DNA from: Sulfuriferula sp.
GTDB lineage: Bacteria; Pseudomonadota; Gammaproteobacteria; Burkholderiales; Sulfuriferulaceae
DNA: 64,000 nt
Assembly: GCA_031291235.1 (NCBI GenBank)
Contig: JARLJL010000015.1
Coordinates: 1 to 64,000 of the forward strand
Direction of reading: 5' to 3'
Made by a program: the position numbers and the translations under genes
Shown: piece by piece, positions 41,250 through 51,295 of the stretch
How positions within the stretch are numbered: position 1 is the first letter of the stretch
How the letters are laid out: each line of letters opens with the position of its first letter
Notes under the pieces: generated by a model
What the model was told of the DNA's origin: nothing
Databases searched by the model: none
The model's input: only the letters and a program-made list of their open reading frames with translations

Positions 41250-42599
41250 TTACGCGGCAGCCTTTTCGTACTGCTTGAGCGACTCTTCGACGTAGTCGAG
41301 CAGCGCCTTCGAGGTGTTCACCGCGTACTTCATGAACTCAGCACCCGGCTGCGTGAAGACGCGATTGGCCATCGTCGCGATCGACTTGCAAGCGCTCAGA
41401 TCCTTGCGCTTGGCTTCGTCTTCTTCTGCACCCGCGCCGTTGGCGATCTTCTCGGCGGCGGCAGCCAGCTTGCTCTGCATTTCTTCCAGCTTCGGCGTTG
41501 CCTTGCGATACGCGAGCATTTCTTCGGCGATCAGGCCGACGGTGTTCGCGATCTTGCCGGCGTCTGCCTTCAGAGCGGTGTTGAACTTCTTGCCGACGGG
41601 TTCGTCCTTGATCTTGCTGGAGTACTTGCCCATCGTGTAGCTCGTTTCGCCGACCAGCTTGATCATCTGCTCCAGCGTCTTACCGCTGGTCGATGCTGCC
41701 GGGGTACGCGAGATCAGCGCACGGCCGCCGGGCAGCTGCTTGCTGCGCGACACTTCGATGCCTTCTTGGCCAGCAGCCAGACCTTCAGCTTGCGGATCGC
41801 CGACCTTATCCGAGCCGGGGAACGGCTTCGCCATTGCCAGCAACGGTCCGAGCGAATCGCCCTTCAGTTCGTCGAGTGCCTTGATAGCGATCTCGCCGAT
41901 GTCGCCCGACAGCTTCGCGCCAACAGACACGACCGTCGAGACGGCTTCCTTCAGGTTGGTCGCTTCGGCGACGATGTTGGCCGGCACAGCGTTGTCGATG
42001 GCCAGAGCCTTCGCCAGACGATCGTTTTCGAACGTCTTTTCCTTCGTGGTGCTGCCGGGGCTGCGTGCCGCTTCTTCCAGCGCCTTAGCACGCTTTTGCA
42101 GCTTTTCAGCTGCGCCGAACACTTGCAACCAGTACTTCTTGACCCACTCGTAGGCCTTCTTGATTGCCGCGACGATCGCCTTCCAGATGTTCTTGATCTG
42201 TTCGTTGATCGCTTCCAGTGCGATGACGCCTGCTTGCAGTCGGCTTGACGTGGTGCCGTAGCTTTCGAGAGCCGGCATGCTCGACTGGTGGCTGTCGATG
42301 CCCATGCGGGTGAACATGTGCTCGGTGGCGATCGAGAGGATCTGCGCACCGTGTTCGTTCAGGCCGCCGTTGGCTTGCGCGCCACGGATTGCCACGGCGA
42401 AGTTTTCGAGCGCTTCAGCGGTCGATTCTGCTTCGTCGGTAGCCGCTTGGTGTGCTTCACCTTCGGCTGCCGAATCGCTGATCTCGATCGCATCGGTTTC
42501 AAGGCTGTTGGCGTTGTCGCCAATTTCCTTGTCGTCGCCGTCGGTTTTCGGCTTGTCGTTTTCCATCGCGGCCACGAGGCCAGTAAAGCTTCGACGCAT
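41250..42599 (-). CDS. internal head (inner body) protein with propeptide
   Basis: A 449-residue paralogue of the previous protein. The N-terminus MRRSFTGLVAAME ends in A-M-E at residue 13; a second likely site is MPALESYG. An acidic helical region is followed by a basic amphipathic helix (IKNIWKAIVAAIKKAYEWVK) that could interact with membrane. GGGAG precedes the ATG. In phiKZ-like phages such proteins fill the inner body and are cleaved during head maturation; that role is inferred here. Codon bias is strong and produces a false 818-codon frame on the other strand. Confidence 0.7.
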   Translation of the reverse strand: MRRSFTGLVAAMENDKPKTDGDDKEIGDNANSLETDAIEISDSAAEGEAHQAATDEAESTAEALENFAVAIRGAQANGGLNEHGAQILSIATEHMFTRMGIDSHQSSMPALESYGTTSSRLQAGVIALEAINEQIKNIWKAIVAAIKKAYEWVKKYWLQVFGAAEKLQKRAKALEEAARSPGSTTKEKTFENDRLAKALAIDNAVPANIVAEATNLKEAVSTVVSVGAKLSGDIGEIAIKALDELKGDSLGPLLAMAKPFPGSDKVGDPQAEGLAAGQEGIEVSRSKQLPGGRALISRTPAASTSGKTLEQMIKLVGETSYTMGKYSSKIKDEPVGKKFNTALKADAGKIANTVGLIAEEMLAYRKATPKLEEMQSKLAAAAEKIANGAGAEEDEAKRKDLSACKSIATMANRVFTQPGAEFMKYAVNTSKALLDYVEESLKQYEKAAA

Positions 42600-42723
42600 G
42601 GTGATACTCCCATTGCAATAGGTAAAAGTTTGAACTACAAGCGGTACCCGCGCGGATACTACCTTTCATGACTGAACGAGAAACCCCCGTAGTCACTATA
42701 GTATCGAGATAACTACAGCGCGC

Positions 42724-43329
42724 TTACGTGAGGTTCCCGAACAGAAGATGGAGGGTAACGACCAAGTCATCAAAGCCTCGGGCGTGTGTACTCCAGCGCT
42801 GAATCACTTCGGTGAGTTGGCGGTTTTGTGGACGGCGATACTGCGCATCAGCATCTGCAATGCCGAAGAACACTTTCGCATCCTCGCTATACACATTACT
42901 GCGATCTCCCGAGTCCTGCACCGTCACGAGGTCGGTCCAGGCTTCCAGGTTCAGGTTACGACGACCCGTTTGCAGGAAGAGAATCGTGTCTTCCAGAAAA
43001 CGACGATGCATGTCCCCGAAAGCCGGTGAGGCTTGCTGGGCATAGAACCACTCGAAAAAGTTGTTGGTTCCGAATGCGGCAAGTGCCGCGATCCACACCT
43101 TCTTCCGGAATTCGAAAGAAGTCATCTCCGGGTCCCGGTTGATCCATTTGCCATACAATGCTTCCACCGTGGGATTGGCGTCCACCGTGGCGACCTGTGG
43201 GGTGAAGATGTTCACACGTACTGCGAGGGCGTTCAGGCGACTCTCGAAGGGCTTCGGCTTGATCTTCAGTACCGGTGCCAACGGAGCGCCCAGAAACCCT
43301 CGTGGATAGAGTTTCAGTGCATCAACCAT
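42724..43329 (-). CDS. structural-region hypothetical protein
   Basis: A 201-residue protein starting MVDALKLYPRGFLGAP at 43329. The frame extends upstream to 43413, but this part overlaps the end of the previous gene and is Arg/Ser-rich. The chosen start overlaps the previous stop by eight bases and has AAGGG just before it. The protein is helical with aromatic clusters (FGTNNFFEWFYAQQASPAF). It precedes a 124-base gap with no convincing terminator. Virion or assembly role inferred from context only. Confidence 0.7.
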   Translation of the reverse strand: MVDALKLYPRGFLGAPLAPVLKIKPKPFESRLNALAVRVNIFTPQVATVDANPTVEALYGKWINRDPEMTSFEFRKKVWIAALAAFGTNNFFEWFYAQQASPAFGDMHRRFLEDTILFLQTGRRNLNLEAWTDLVTVQDSGDRSNVYSEDAKVFFGIADADAQYRRPQNRQLTEVIQRWSTHARGFDDLVVTLHLLFGNLT

Positions 43330-44212
43330 TGCCCTTCTCCATTTGAGCCAGCTTGTACGAGATCTTGTTGATCCGGTTCTCGGCGTACTCGATCTGCTTC
43401 TTGAGCGCCGCATCGGGCTTGCCTTCGCGCAGCTTCTCCAGATGCAGCTTGTGGAGTTGCAGCACTTGCAGTTCCGCCTTCGCTTCGTGATAGCGGTTCG
43501 TCTGGTATTCCGCGACGAACATCTTCACGTGATAGATCGGGTTCAACCACACCGGGATCAGCTTCATGCTGAGCGGGTCGAGCTTGGCGTCGCCGATCGT
43601 CGCCGACACAGCGCTGGCCGATTCCTGCTTGACCACCACGTCAGGGATGTTGCCGATCTTCGCCTTGAACTCACTCGGATTCGTCGTAACGATCTTGAAC
43701 GCGGTCGTGAACGATTGCAGGTTGCCCTTCAGCCAGTCGATGTCAGCCGGCGTCACTGCGTCGGTAAACACGGTGCCCGATTCCGGATACATCTCGGTTT
43801 CAGCCGAGTACGTGTAGATCAGCAGTTTGCGTGCATATTTCGACACGAAGCCAACCAACTCGACGAACTGCAACAGGTTCGCCTTCAGATAGGTGATGCC
43901 TTGACCAGCGACGTCTTCGCCGTAGGTCGCTTCGACCAGACGCTTCGTTTCATCGAGGTTTTCGAGGATGGTCTTGAAACCCTTCTCGATCGTACCGACG
44001 AAACCAGTGCCGCCCAACTGGCGATCGAAGCCGCCCAAGAAGACCTTCATGTGGTCGGACTTGAACTTGTGGTTGCGAAAGTCCGGTGCCGCGATCGCGT
44101 AGGCCGGTGCGGTGTACTCGGTGATCTCGCCACGCGTCACGTTGATGTCTTCGACGATACGCTCTTTCGAGAATGTCGGGAGCAGGGAGGCCAGGAATTC
44201 AGGGATTTTCAT
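43322..44212 (-). CDS. structural-region hypothetical protein
   Basis: A 296-residue protein starting MKIPEFLASLLPTFSKE. It is mostly helical, ending in a long coiled-coil-like segment (about residues 235-292, rich in Leu, Lys, Glu). The ribosome site is poor (GACCCTGCT). Small overlaps with the next gene suggest they act together. No family recognised; a virion or scaffold function is possible. Confidence 0.65.
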   Translation of the reverse strand: MKIPEFLASLLPTFSKERIVEDINVTRGEITEYTAPAYAIAAPDFRNHKFKSDHMKVFLGGFDRQLGGTGFVGTIEKGFKTILENLDETKRLVEATYGEDVAGQGITYLKANLLQFVELVGFVSKYARKLLIYTYSAETEMYPESGTVFTDAVTPADIDWLKGNLQSFTTAFKIVTTNPSEFKAKIGNIPDVVVKQESASAVSATIGDAKLDPLSMKLIPVWLNPIYHVKMFVAEYQTNRYHEAKAELQVLQLHKLHLEKLREGKPDAALKKQIEYAENRINKISYKLAQMEKGNG

Positions 44213-44240
44213 AGCAGGGTCTTTTGTAAAGGAAGAAGAG

Positions 44241-44262
44241 GAGGGGAACCGAAGTCCCCCTC
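44241..44262 (-). terminator. terminator hairpin with TTCG loop
   Basis: GAGGGGGAC-TTCG-GTTCCCCTC on the minus strand, after the gene ending at 44269; a T-rich CTTCTTCCTTT follows. Confidence 0.65.
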
Positions 44263-44268
44263 ACCAAC

Positions 44269-45501
44269 TTAAAGGGAAGGAGCGTGTCCCGAAGTGAAAG
44301 CCTTCAGGATGTCGCCAACATCCGGACCACTGCCCTTGTTGGCTGCCTTGATGTCACGCAGGCTCAACTCCGTCTTCTCCGCGATACCACGGAAATAGAA
44401 CGTCACACGGCTGTACTCTTTCGAGACCACCGCGAGGATCATCAGCGACGTCGGCTCGAAGAGCTTCTGACGCGTGTTGAAGTTGTCCAGCGAACCAACC
44501 GTTTCCAGTTCGATCATGTCGGCCGTCTCTTTCGAGAGGACTGCCATATTCGAGGCGGTTGCCACCGACGGGTTACCCGACAGGATACCGGCGAAGGTGT
44601 TCTTGCGTTTGCGCGCCACGATCTGACGGAACAATCCGTCCTTGTCTTGCATAAGCGCATCGCGGTGCGCATCAATCAGGTCTTGGCAGCCGATCAGGTC
44701 ACGCCAGAAAGCCAAACGGCCCGAGCGCCAGCCGTGCCATCGTGCTGACATCGACGTATCCTGTTTGCCCAGTGAAAGCATATGAGCCAAAGTTTGACTC
44801 GGCAGCGAAGCCGCCATCAGGCGAATCGCAACCGGGATCGACGCTTTATGGATACCGTCGGAGATTTCGACGGAGAGCATCTTGCCCACGGACAGATTCG
44901 ACAGTTCCTTCACCGTCTGGATCGTGTCCTTCGTGAAACCGAACTCGCTACGCTTTTCCGGAGGCGTGCTCTTGTCACCTTCATCCTTCTTGGGCTTGGC
45001 AGCTTCGAGCGCCACTTGGTAGACGCCGTCACGCGATTCGAGCGCAACGCACGAGTTGTCCTGATCGCCTCGCACAGGCATCACGTCCCAGTTCATCTTC
45101 TGCTGGCTAGTGTATTGGTCGGTGTGGCGGGGCAGACGGAACTGGTACGACTCCAGCGAGGTCATCCAGTTGGTCGCTGCAACAGCGGTGTCGCCTGCCG
45201 AGTCAATCGGCGAGCGATTCGGGTTGAGCTTGTCCAGATGGCGCATCGTCGAGATCTTGCCCACGGTGCACGACAATGCTGCGGCTTGCAGGTAATAACC
45301 GGCGAAGTTCGACAGCAGGGACTGCATCACCTCCGGAGTGGCTTCATCGAACAGCAAGCTCGAATCCACCATAACCACCGGCTCCACGCGCATGGAGCGG
45401 GTGTAGTCAATCAACGATTCCGATTTCCCAGCGCGCCAGAGATCGAGAATCACGTGAAGATTAGCCAGACCAACGTCTTTGGCATCACTGATCAGGTTCA
45501 T
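44269..45501 (-). CDS. structural-region hypothetical protein
   Basis: A 410-residue protein starting MNLISDAKDVGLANLHV, with AAGGAATG before the ATG. Alpha/beta N-terminal part (PVVMVDSSLLFDEATPEVMQ), charged linker near residue 180 (KPKKDEGDKSTPPEKR), and a helical to beta C-terminal part (SLMILAVVSKEYSRVTFYFRG). It is divergent from the plus-strand gene at 45536 with only 34 bases between starts, too short for two ordinary promoters, so transcription probably starts inside the genes or is shared. Function unknown. Confidence 0.65.
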   Translation of the reverse strand: MNLISDAKDVGLANLHVILDLWRAGKSESLIDYTRSMRVEPVVMVDSSLLFDEATPEVMQSLLSNFAGYYLQAAALSCTVGKISTMRHLDKLNPNRSPIDSAGDTAVAATNWMTSLESYQFRLPRHTDQYTSQQKMNWDVMPVRGDQDNSCVALESRDGVYQVALEAAKPKKDEGDKSTPPEKRSEFGFTKDTIQTVKELSNLSVGKMLSVEISDGIHKASIPVAIRLMAASLPSQTLAHMLSLGKQDTSMSARWHGWRSGRLAFWRDLIGCQDLIDAHRDALMQDKDGLFRQIVARKRKNTFAGILSGNPSVATASNMAVLSKETADMIELETVGSLDNFNTRQKLFEPTSLMILAVVSKEYSRVTFYFRGIAEKTELSLRDIKAANKGSGPDVGDILKAFTSGHAPSL

Positions 45502-45535
45502 TGTGAATCATTCCTTCAATCACAGAGGTTTTTAA

Positions 45536-46723
45536 ATGGCTTCCAATCCGACGATTCCGCCGCTTAGCGACGATTGGCCGACCAACATCCAGATTAGCAA
45601 TCCGGACGGATCGACCACTCAGACAAACGCACTGCCTGCGAATCGGGTAAGCGTCGGAACAATCTTGTCCGCCGGTGGTCTGGGTACTGCCGCAGATAAC
45701 ATCGACCAGATTCAGCTGCTCTCGCAGATCAATCCTGCCAGCACCGCAATCGGCAGTAGCTTCTACGGGATTAACCACCGGCAAGTTCCTCCGGCAATCC
45801 AGATCAACCGGGACTACTACGGGTTGGCGTTTTTTACACGCCCATACTTGAACCTGAGTACTCCAAACTTGCAGACGCATCGGCTCTTCACGCCGTTACT
45901 GACCACGGACCCGAACAGTCTGCCCCGAATCATTCGTTGCTTGCTCGATTTCACGGCTCCCCTGAAAGGGATTACGACGCCGTTTGTCGACCCGCAACAA
46001 GCGTTTATCAGCCCGCTCACCAACCATTTGCTGTCGATGAGTGGTTGGCCGGATATTTCGGTTCAGACCTTTACATCCCACGAAGGGCTATATAAAGAAG
46101 TGTTCGGCTTCGTGGATGGCAATATTGCCGAGGCCGTCCAGTCATATGATCTTACGGCGACCTTCCGTAACCTGCCGGGTGACCCCATCACCACCTTCTT
46201 CTTCTACTGGTGCCAGTATATGGCAGCGGTGTTTGAAGGCTCGTTGGTGCCGTATCCGGATTCGATCTTCAACAACGTCATCGACTACAACACCCGGATC
46301 TACCGGTTGGTGCTCGATTCGTCGAAGACCAAGGTGCAGAAGATCGCTGCGTGTGGAGCCGCTTTCCCGTTGTCTGATCCGATGGGTGCCGCGTTTAACT
46401 TCGACTCACAGTCGGGGCCATTGAATACATCCAACGATCAAATCACGATCAACTTCCGCTGTTTTGGCGCGACGTATCTGGATGATATTTTAATTGACGA
46501 GTTTAATCGTACAGTTTGCCTGTTCAACGGCGGCATGGTCGATTCGAAGCGCACCAGTGGCTACACCAAAGTGCCGATGTCTGCGCTCACAATCTTCAAC
46601 AACGTCGGTTACGCTCGGATTGATCCGACCACCTACGAGTTGGAATGGTGGGTCGATAACAACACCTACCAGCAAATGCTGCCGGTGATCAATCAGAAGA
46701 ATATCCTGCAAAGTTACGCTTAA
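45536..46723 (+). CDS. structural protein, probable baseplate region
   Basis: A 395-residue protein starting MASNPTIPPLSDDWPTN, with GAGGTTTTTAA before the ATG. Beta-rich with an aromatic middle (PITTFFFYWCQYMAAVF) and a C-terminal part containing YDDILIDEF-like LDDILIDEFNRTV and VPMSALTIFNNVGYARIDP. Nine bases separate it from the 977-residue gene, so the two form an operon ended by the terminator at 49677. A virion role is inferred from context and the absence of enzymatic motifs. Confidence 0.6.
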   Translation: MASNPTIPPLSDDWPTNIQISNPDGSTTQTNALPANRVSVGTILSAGGLGTAADNIDQIQLLSQINPASTAIGSSFYGINHRQVPPAIQINRDYYGLAFFTRPYLNLSTPNLQTHRLFTPLLTTDPNSLPRIIRCLLDFTAPLKGITTPFVDPQQAFISPLTNHLLSMSGWPDISVQTFTSHEGLYKEVFGFVDGNIAEAVQSYDLTATFRNLPGDPITTFFFYWCQYMAAVFEGSLVPYPDSIFNNVIDYNTRIYRLVLDSSKTKVQKIAACGAAFPLSDPMGAAFNFDSQSGPLNTSNDQITINFRCFGATYLDDILIDEFNRTVCLFNGGMVDSKRTSGYTKVPMSALTIFNNVGYARIDPTTYELEWWVDNNTYQQMLPVINQKNILQSYA

Positions 46724-46732
46724 GGAACTACG

Positions 46733-49666
46733 ATGGCTAAGAGCATTGCCGATTTCGCAAGTCAGTTAGATACGGCTGGCTACAATCCGGCGGCTTGGCA
46801 ACGAGCCGCTCTACAAACTGCAAGCGACATGACGAACGGGGTCGTCACGATCGTTGATGCATCCAACCCGGTGGTGTTCGCAACAGAGACCGCCTGTGCG
46901 CTCTCCTCGTACGCGGTGAGCAAGTACGCGACACTGAACCGCAAGCAGTACCCCCGTGCGGCGCAGGACGTGGAAGACCTGTACCTGCACATGTCGGACG
47001 TGGATTACGTGAATCGGTTTGCTATTCCGGTGAATGACACGTTCACGATGCTGCTGCCGTACGCTGAACTGCTGGCTCAACTGGTGCTGGACCCGACCAC
47101 TGGGATCAAGAAGGTGGTGATTCCGCGTAACACCAAGTTCACGGTGGCGGACACCGAGTTCTGTATTCAGTATCCGATTGAAATCCGTCAACTGTTGCAC
47201 GGCGGTATTCAGATCGTCTACGACACGTCGGAGCCGTCTCCGCTTCAGACCATCACAAACAACCTGATTCCCTGGTCGTTTGTGAGTGACGGCACGATCA
47301 CCTATCTGGCGTTCTCGTTTGCGGTGCAGCAGTTGAGTGCCACGACGACCACGCAGGCAGTGAATGCCTCGGTGTTGTTCGACTACCTGTATGCGTTCAA
47401 CGACCAGTTCTGCTTTGCACGGGTCTGGTCGCAGAATGCGGATGGTACGTGGACCGAGATGGTTACGACCCACACCGATCTGGTCTACGACGTCAACACA
47501 CCAACTGCTGTGTTGAAGGTGCTCGACGGGGTGCTGGAAGTGATGATCCCACAGATCTACACTGCCACCAGCATGATCAAGACAGCGGTGCGCATTGACA
47601 TCTACACCACGCAGGGCTTGGTGAACCTTGTGCTGAGCAATTACAGCATGGGTTTGTTCGTGATCAAGTTCCAGTCGTTTGACCAGAACGATGACACAGC
47701 CTTCTCAGCGCCGCTGGCGAACCTGTCGTCGACCTTCGTCTACTCGACTTCCACCTTGAACGGTGGTAGCAATGGCGAGACGTTTGCCGCCTTGCAGGAA
47801 CAGGTGATTAACAACTCCGTGGGACCGCAGAAGATCCCGGTGAGTAACGTCAACCTTGTGGACGCACTGGCTGACTTCGGTTACTCGGTGATCACGAGTA
47901 TCGACAACGTGACGGACCGGGTCTTCTTGGCTTCCAAAGCCTTGCCGACACCGACCAATAGCGATCTGGTGACCGCAGCAGGCACGACCAACTCAACGGT
48001 CTCGTTCTCGCTGGATTCGATCACAGGCTTTAGCTACACGATCGATAACACCAACACGCAAGATGCGATCACCCTGACGCCGGGTGCGTTGTTCAAGGAC
48101 GTGAACGGCATCATGCAGTTGGTGACGGATTCCGAGATCGACATGATCTCGAATCTGCCGCCGGATCAGAAAGCACTGGTGATCACGAATGGCAACTATT
48201 ACTGGACGCCGTTCCACTACGTGCTCGATAGTAACAACAACGGCTTTGCAGTACGGCCGTACTATCTGGATGCGCCGACGATTGAAACGAAGCTCTTTAT
48301 CAGCGACAACGACACCACGCTCTTGCAGGTGAACACTGCCGCTTACGGGATTGTCAAGTCTGCCACGGGTTACACCTTGCAGATCCAGACCGTCTCGGGG
48401 GCTTCGTATCAGCAGTTGCCGGATAGTCAGGTATTTGTGCAGTTGTCCTTTATTCCGGAAGGGGAGAAGGATCGGGCGTATCTGTCCGGGACGCTGGTTG
48501 GACGGGACTCGACAGGTAAGGAGCGGATCTTCAGCTTTGACTTGTCGTCGAACTTCAACGTCGATGCGAACAACTGTCTGCAACTCACCAAGTTCCTGAT
48601 GTTCACGACGGAACCGCGTTTGGTCGGCTCGCCGTTGCTACAAGACTTCGACATCCTCTACTCGACGTCTGAGCCGATGGATACGCAGTGGGTGGCGGCT
48701 GAAGTGGACTCGGTGATTGGTCGTACGTATCTGCCGATCAATGCAGTCGGGATTACCCATGAAGCGTTGCGGGTGCAGTTTGGTTATAACCTCGACACGC
48801 TGTGGGCGCGAGCCCGCTCAGTTATCTCGACGGTCACGTATCAGACCTACGCGATGGACATCCCGATGCGCTATCAGGCTGACGTGTATCAAACCGATCC
48901 GGTCACGGGTTCGGTGATTACGTTTGTCAACGGCGAGCCGACGTACACGATTCTGCACCACAAGGGTGACCCAGTGCTGGATAGCAATGGCAACCAGGTG
49001 AATCAGTACGTCGCAGGTCAGCCGGTACTCGATGGTGGTGGTATGCCTATCCCGGCGAACCCGCGCGGCATGACGCGTCAGATTGACTTCATGTTGATCG
49101 AAGGCGTGTATCGCTTCTCGACGGACGCGGCTTCCACTGCGTACCGTCAGGAAATGATCGACACCTTGATTGGCTGGTTGACAGGTGATCTGGAAACCAT
49201 CAATGAAGAACTCATCGAAATCTCGGAGTTGTACTTCTATCCGAAGAAGACGATGGGTCAGATCGATGTCATGTACGGTGCGTCGCTCAAGACGACGATT
49301 CAGGCAGGTCAGTCACTGACGTTGACGTTGTATGTCAGCCAATCGGTGTACGGCAATACAGACCTCAGGGACGAATTGACAACGACCTCAGTGCAAGTGG
49401 TCAGCCAACAGCTGGCAACCCCGCAGGTGGCCCGTCAAGCGATCCTGGATGCCTTGTCAGTGGTCTATGGCACGGATGTCATTGATGCAGAGTTGACAGG
49501 ACTGGGAAGTCCGGCGCAAGACTTGCCGGTGTTCACGATTCTGGACGATTCGATTCAAGCTAGTCTGCGTAAGAAGCTGGTGGCGCAGTCGGATAACTCG
49601 TTGGCACTGGTCGAAGACTTGACCGTGAACTTCGTGTTGCACGACGAAGCGGCATTGGCGAATTAA
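46733..49666 (+). CDS. large structural protein, probable baseplate wedge-like
   Basis: A 977-residue protein starting MAKSIADFASQLDTAGY, with AAGGAAC before the ATG. It is beta-rich throughout with regular short strands and no catalytic motifs. The C-terminal 150 residues (KTMGQIDVMYGASLKTTIQAG, DAELTGLGSPAQDLPVF, LVEDLTVNFVLHDE) have the repeated strand-turn style of tail or baseplate wedge proteins such as T4 gp6, by impression. It is the largest gene of the window and is followed by a bidirectional terminator. Confidence 0.55.
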   Translation: MAKSIADFASQLDTAGYNPAAWQRAALQTASDMTNGVVTIVDASNPVVFATETACALSSYAVSKYATLNRKQYPRAAQDVEDLYLHMSDVDYVNRFAIPVNDTFTMLLPYAELLAQLVLDPTTGIKKVVIPRNTKFTVADTEFCIQYPIEIRQLLHGGIQIVYDTSEPSPLQTITNNLIPWSFVSDGTITYLAFSFAVQQLSATTTTQAVNASVLFDYLYAFNDQFCFARVWSQNADGTWTEMVTTHTDLVYDVNTPTAVLKVLDGVLEVMIPQIYTATSMIKTAVRIDIYTTQGLVNLVLSNYSMGLFVIKFQSFDQNDDTAFSAPLANLSSTFVYSTSTLNGGSNGETFAALQEQVINNSVGPQKIPVSNVNLVDALADFGYSVITSIDNVTDRVFLASKALPTPTNSDLVTAAGTTNSTVSFSLDSITGFSYTIDNTNTQDAITLTPGALFKDVNGIMQLVTDSEIDMISNLPPDQKALVITNGNYYWTPFHYVLDSNNNGFAVRPYYLDAPTIETKLFISDNDTTLLQVNTAAYGIVKSATGYTLQIQTVSGASYQQLPDSQVFVQLSFIPEGEKDRAYLSGTLVGRDSTGKERIFSFDLSSNFNVDANNCLQLTKFLMFTTEPRLVGSPLLQDFDILYSTSEPMDTQWVAAEVDSVIGRTYLPINAVGITHEALRVQFGYNLDTLWARARSVISTVTYQTYAMDIPMRYQADVYQTDPVTGSVITFVNGEPTYTILHHKGDPVLDSNGNQVNQYVAGQPVLDGGGMPIPANPRGMTRQIDFMLIEGVYRFSTDAASTAYRQEMIDTLIGWLTGDLETINEELIEISELYFYPKKTMGQIDVMYGASLKTTIQAGQSLTLTLYVSQSVYGNTDLRDELTTTSVQVVSQQLATPQVARQAILDALSVVYGTDVIDAELTGLGSPAQDLPVFTILDDSIQASLRKKLVAQSDNSLALVEDLTVNFVLHDEAALAN

Positions 49667-49676
49667 CGGCATAAAA

Positions 49677-49700
49677 CGGGAGACCCTCACGGGTCTCCCG
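49677..49700. terminator. bidirectional terminator between convergent genes
   Basis: Ten-base perfect stem CGGGAGACCC/GGGTCTCCCG with loop TCAC. It is flanked by GGCATAAAA on the left and AAATATGC on the right, so each strand reads hairpin then TATGC. It lies between genes ending at 49666 and 49721. Confidence 0.9.
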
Positions 49701-49720
49701 AAATATGCGCTAAGTACTAC

Positions 49721-51295
49721 TTACGTGTTCACCCGATGATGCAAAGGTGACGGGTAGCCCATGTTCTCACGCAACGAGTACATGGTCTGTGCTGCGTAGC
49801 TGACGCTGTCCGGCAACTCAACTGACAACTTGGCACGACTGATCTCACGCTTGTTGATTGACCAGAACTGCGCCCAGTACGTGTTGCACTGAAGGTTGAA
49901 CTCGTCGCATTCACGCAAGAAATGCTGAACGGTGACGATCACGTACGAGAAGTCGCGGAAGTCCTGCTGGATCTGCGTCGCCGCTTTCGCGACCATCGAC
50001 GAAATCTCCATCGGAACACCCATACCTTGCCCTTGACCCGGATGTGCGCCGTTCCACTTGAGCGCGACATCAGCCATCTTCATCTCAGCGTCATGCATAG
50101 TGCTCAAACGCTTCAATGCATCAGTACGAGCCGTCAATACCGAACGGTACTTCTGATCGCCGAAGAACATCTTCAGACGCTCACCGATGGTGTTCATGTC
50201 GAGTTCTTCGCCCTTGGTGTTGGTGGCTTGGAGACTCTTGACATTACGACAGGCATCTGCAAAGGCTTTCAGATCTGCGTACGGCGTACCCGGTGTCGGC
50301 AACGACTTAGCCAACTCCGTCAACATCGACTTGGAGTTTTCCAGCGCCTGCTTGTCACCATTGATTAGGCGAGCACCGAAGAGCGATTCAATCGCCAGCA
50401 CCCGCTGCTGAAGCATCACTTCCAGCGAACTGATCACCGGACCAAACGACACCATCGTTTTCGTCCACTCGCCCTGCGACGCGATGTCATAGAACGAATG
50501 GCGTTCCTGTTTCACCAACGGCGCGTACTTGTGCACCATGTCGCGATTGTAGATCGCTTTCTGGTACGCTTCGATCGAAGTGAAGTCGGAGATCGAGAAA
50601 TCCTTCCTCGGGTGTGATGTTCCAGCCGGTTCCGTCTTGGCTCCGTGCTGGACCTCATTCGGTTCCTTGTCGTCGATCGGAGACCCTGTGACGGCTTGAC
50701 GAATCTCAGGCAGTGCATGGCGTAATGCTTCCAAGCCTTCCTGATTACCCTTGACCGCCTTTTCCATCTCAGCTACCACGGTCGGATTTTCGCGAGCCTT
50801 CTTATCAGACAGGTTGGCGGCCTCGGTGATACTGTCGGTGATCTCCTTATCGGAAGGTTTGCCAGAACCACCGCTGCTGCTGTCGTCGTCGCTGCCGCCC
50901 TTGAAGAGCTTGATGATCCAACGCGTGAGCTTCCAGATCAACATCGCAGCAGCTGCGGCGGCAGCCCCGATCAACGCCCACACGCCCACGTGCAACTCTT
51001 CCAGAGCCACCTTGTAGTTCGTTGCAGTCGTCTCTTCGGTGAAGTAGCCCAACGGGTACTTTTCTTCGAAGCCCGGCAGAACACGATGGGCTTCCATCGC
51101 GATCTGTTTATTCATGCCTTGGGCTTGAGTCATCGACAAACACAGGTACTGGAGGTCCAGGAACTGCGCTTCGAGTGACACGATCCCGTCATCCTCATCC
51201 AACCAGTTGGGGGCCTGGTTGGTACCGGTGGTCTCGATGAGGACAATCTCCGGCTCGTCAAACTCATTATCCCCAGCCAAAGACATCGGGAACAT
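49721..51295 (-). CDS. virion-type membrane protein with possible propeptide
   Basis: A 524-residue protein starting MFPMSLAGDNEFDEPEI, with AAAGGTGG before the ATG, which overlaps the upstream stop as TAATG. A single hydrophobic helix lies near residues 105-130 (VWALIGAAAAAAAMLIWKL) followed by basic residues and a Ser/Asp/Gly linker; the rest is helical. I-V-S-L-E near residue 42 could be a maturation cut, removing the acidic N-terminus. The context of other internal-protein-like genes suggests an ejected or head-internal protein. No enzyme motif. Confidence 0.55.
   Translation of the reverse strand: MFPMSLAGDNEFDEPEIVLIETTGTNQAPNWLDEDDGIVSLEAQFLDLQYLCLSMTQAQGMNKQIAMEAHRVLPGFEEKYPLGYFTEETTATNYKVALEELHVGVWALIGAAAAAAAMLIWKLTRWIIKLFKGGSDDDSSSGGSGKPSDKEITDSITEAANLSDKKARENPTVVAEMEKAVKGNQEGLEALRHALPEIRQAVTGSPIDDKEPNEVQHGAKTEPAGTSHPRKDFSISDFTSIEAYQKAIYNRDMVHKYAPLVKQERHSFYDIASQGEWTKTMVSFGPVISSLEVMLQQRVLAIESLFGARLINGDKQALENSKSMLTELAKSLPTPGTPYADLKAFADACRNVKSLQATNTKGEELDMNTIGERLKMFFGDQKYRSVLTARTDALKRLSTMHDAEMKMADVALKWNGAHPGQGQGMGVPMEISSMVAKAATQIQQDFRDFSYVIVTVQHFLRECDEFNLQCNTYWAQFWSINKREISRAKLSVELPDSVSYAAQTMYSLRENMGYPSPLHHRVNT

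Noticed and set aside
39792-42248. Plus-strand open frame of 818 codons opposite the two internal head protein genes
   Set aside because: It is a shadow produced by strong codon bias of the minus-strand genes. The translation is Arg/Leu/Phe-rich with no domain, and it crosses a terminator and two start/stop boundaries.
42693-42705. TCACTATAGTATC, resembling the core of a T7-type promoter
   Set aside because: Only the short CACTATAG core matches, and no other T7-like promoters or single-subunit polymerase gene are seen; the ACTATAGT palindrome explains the likeness.
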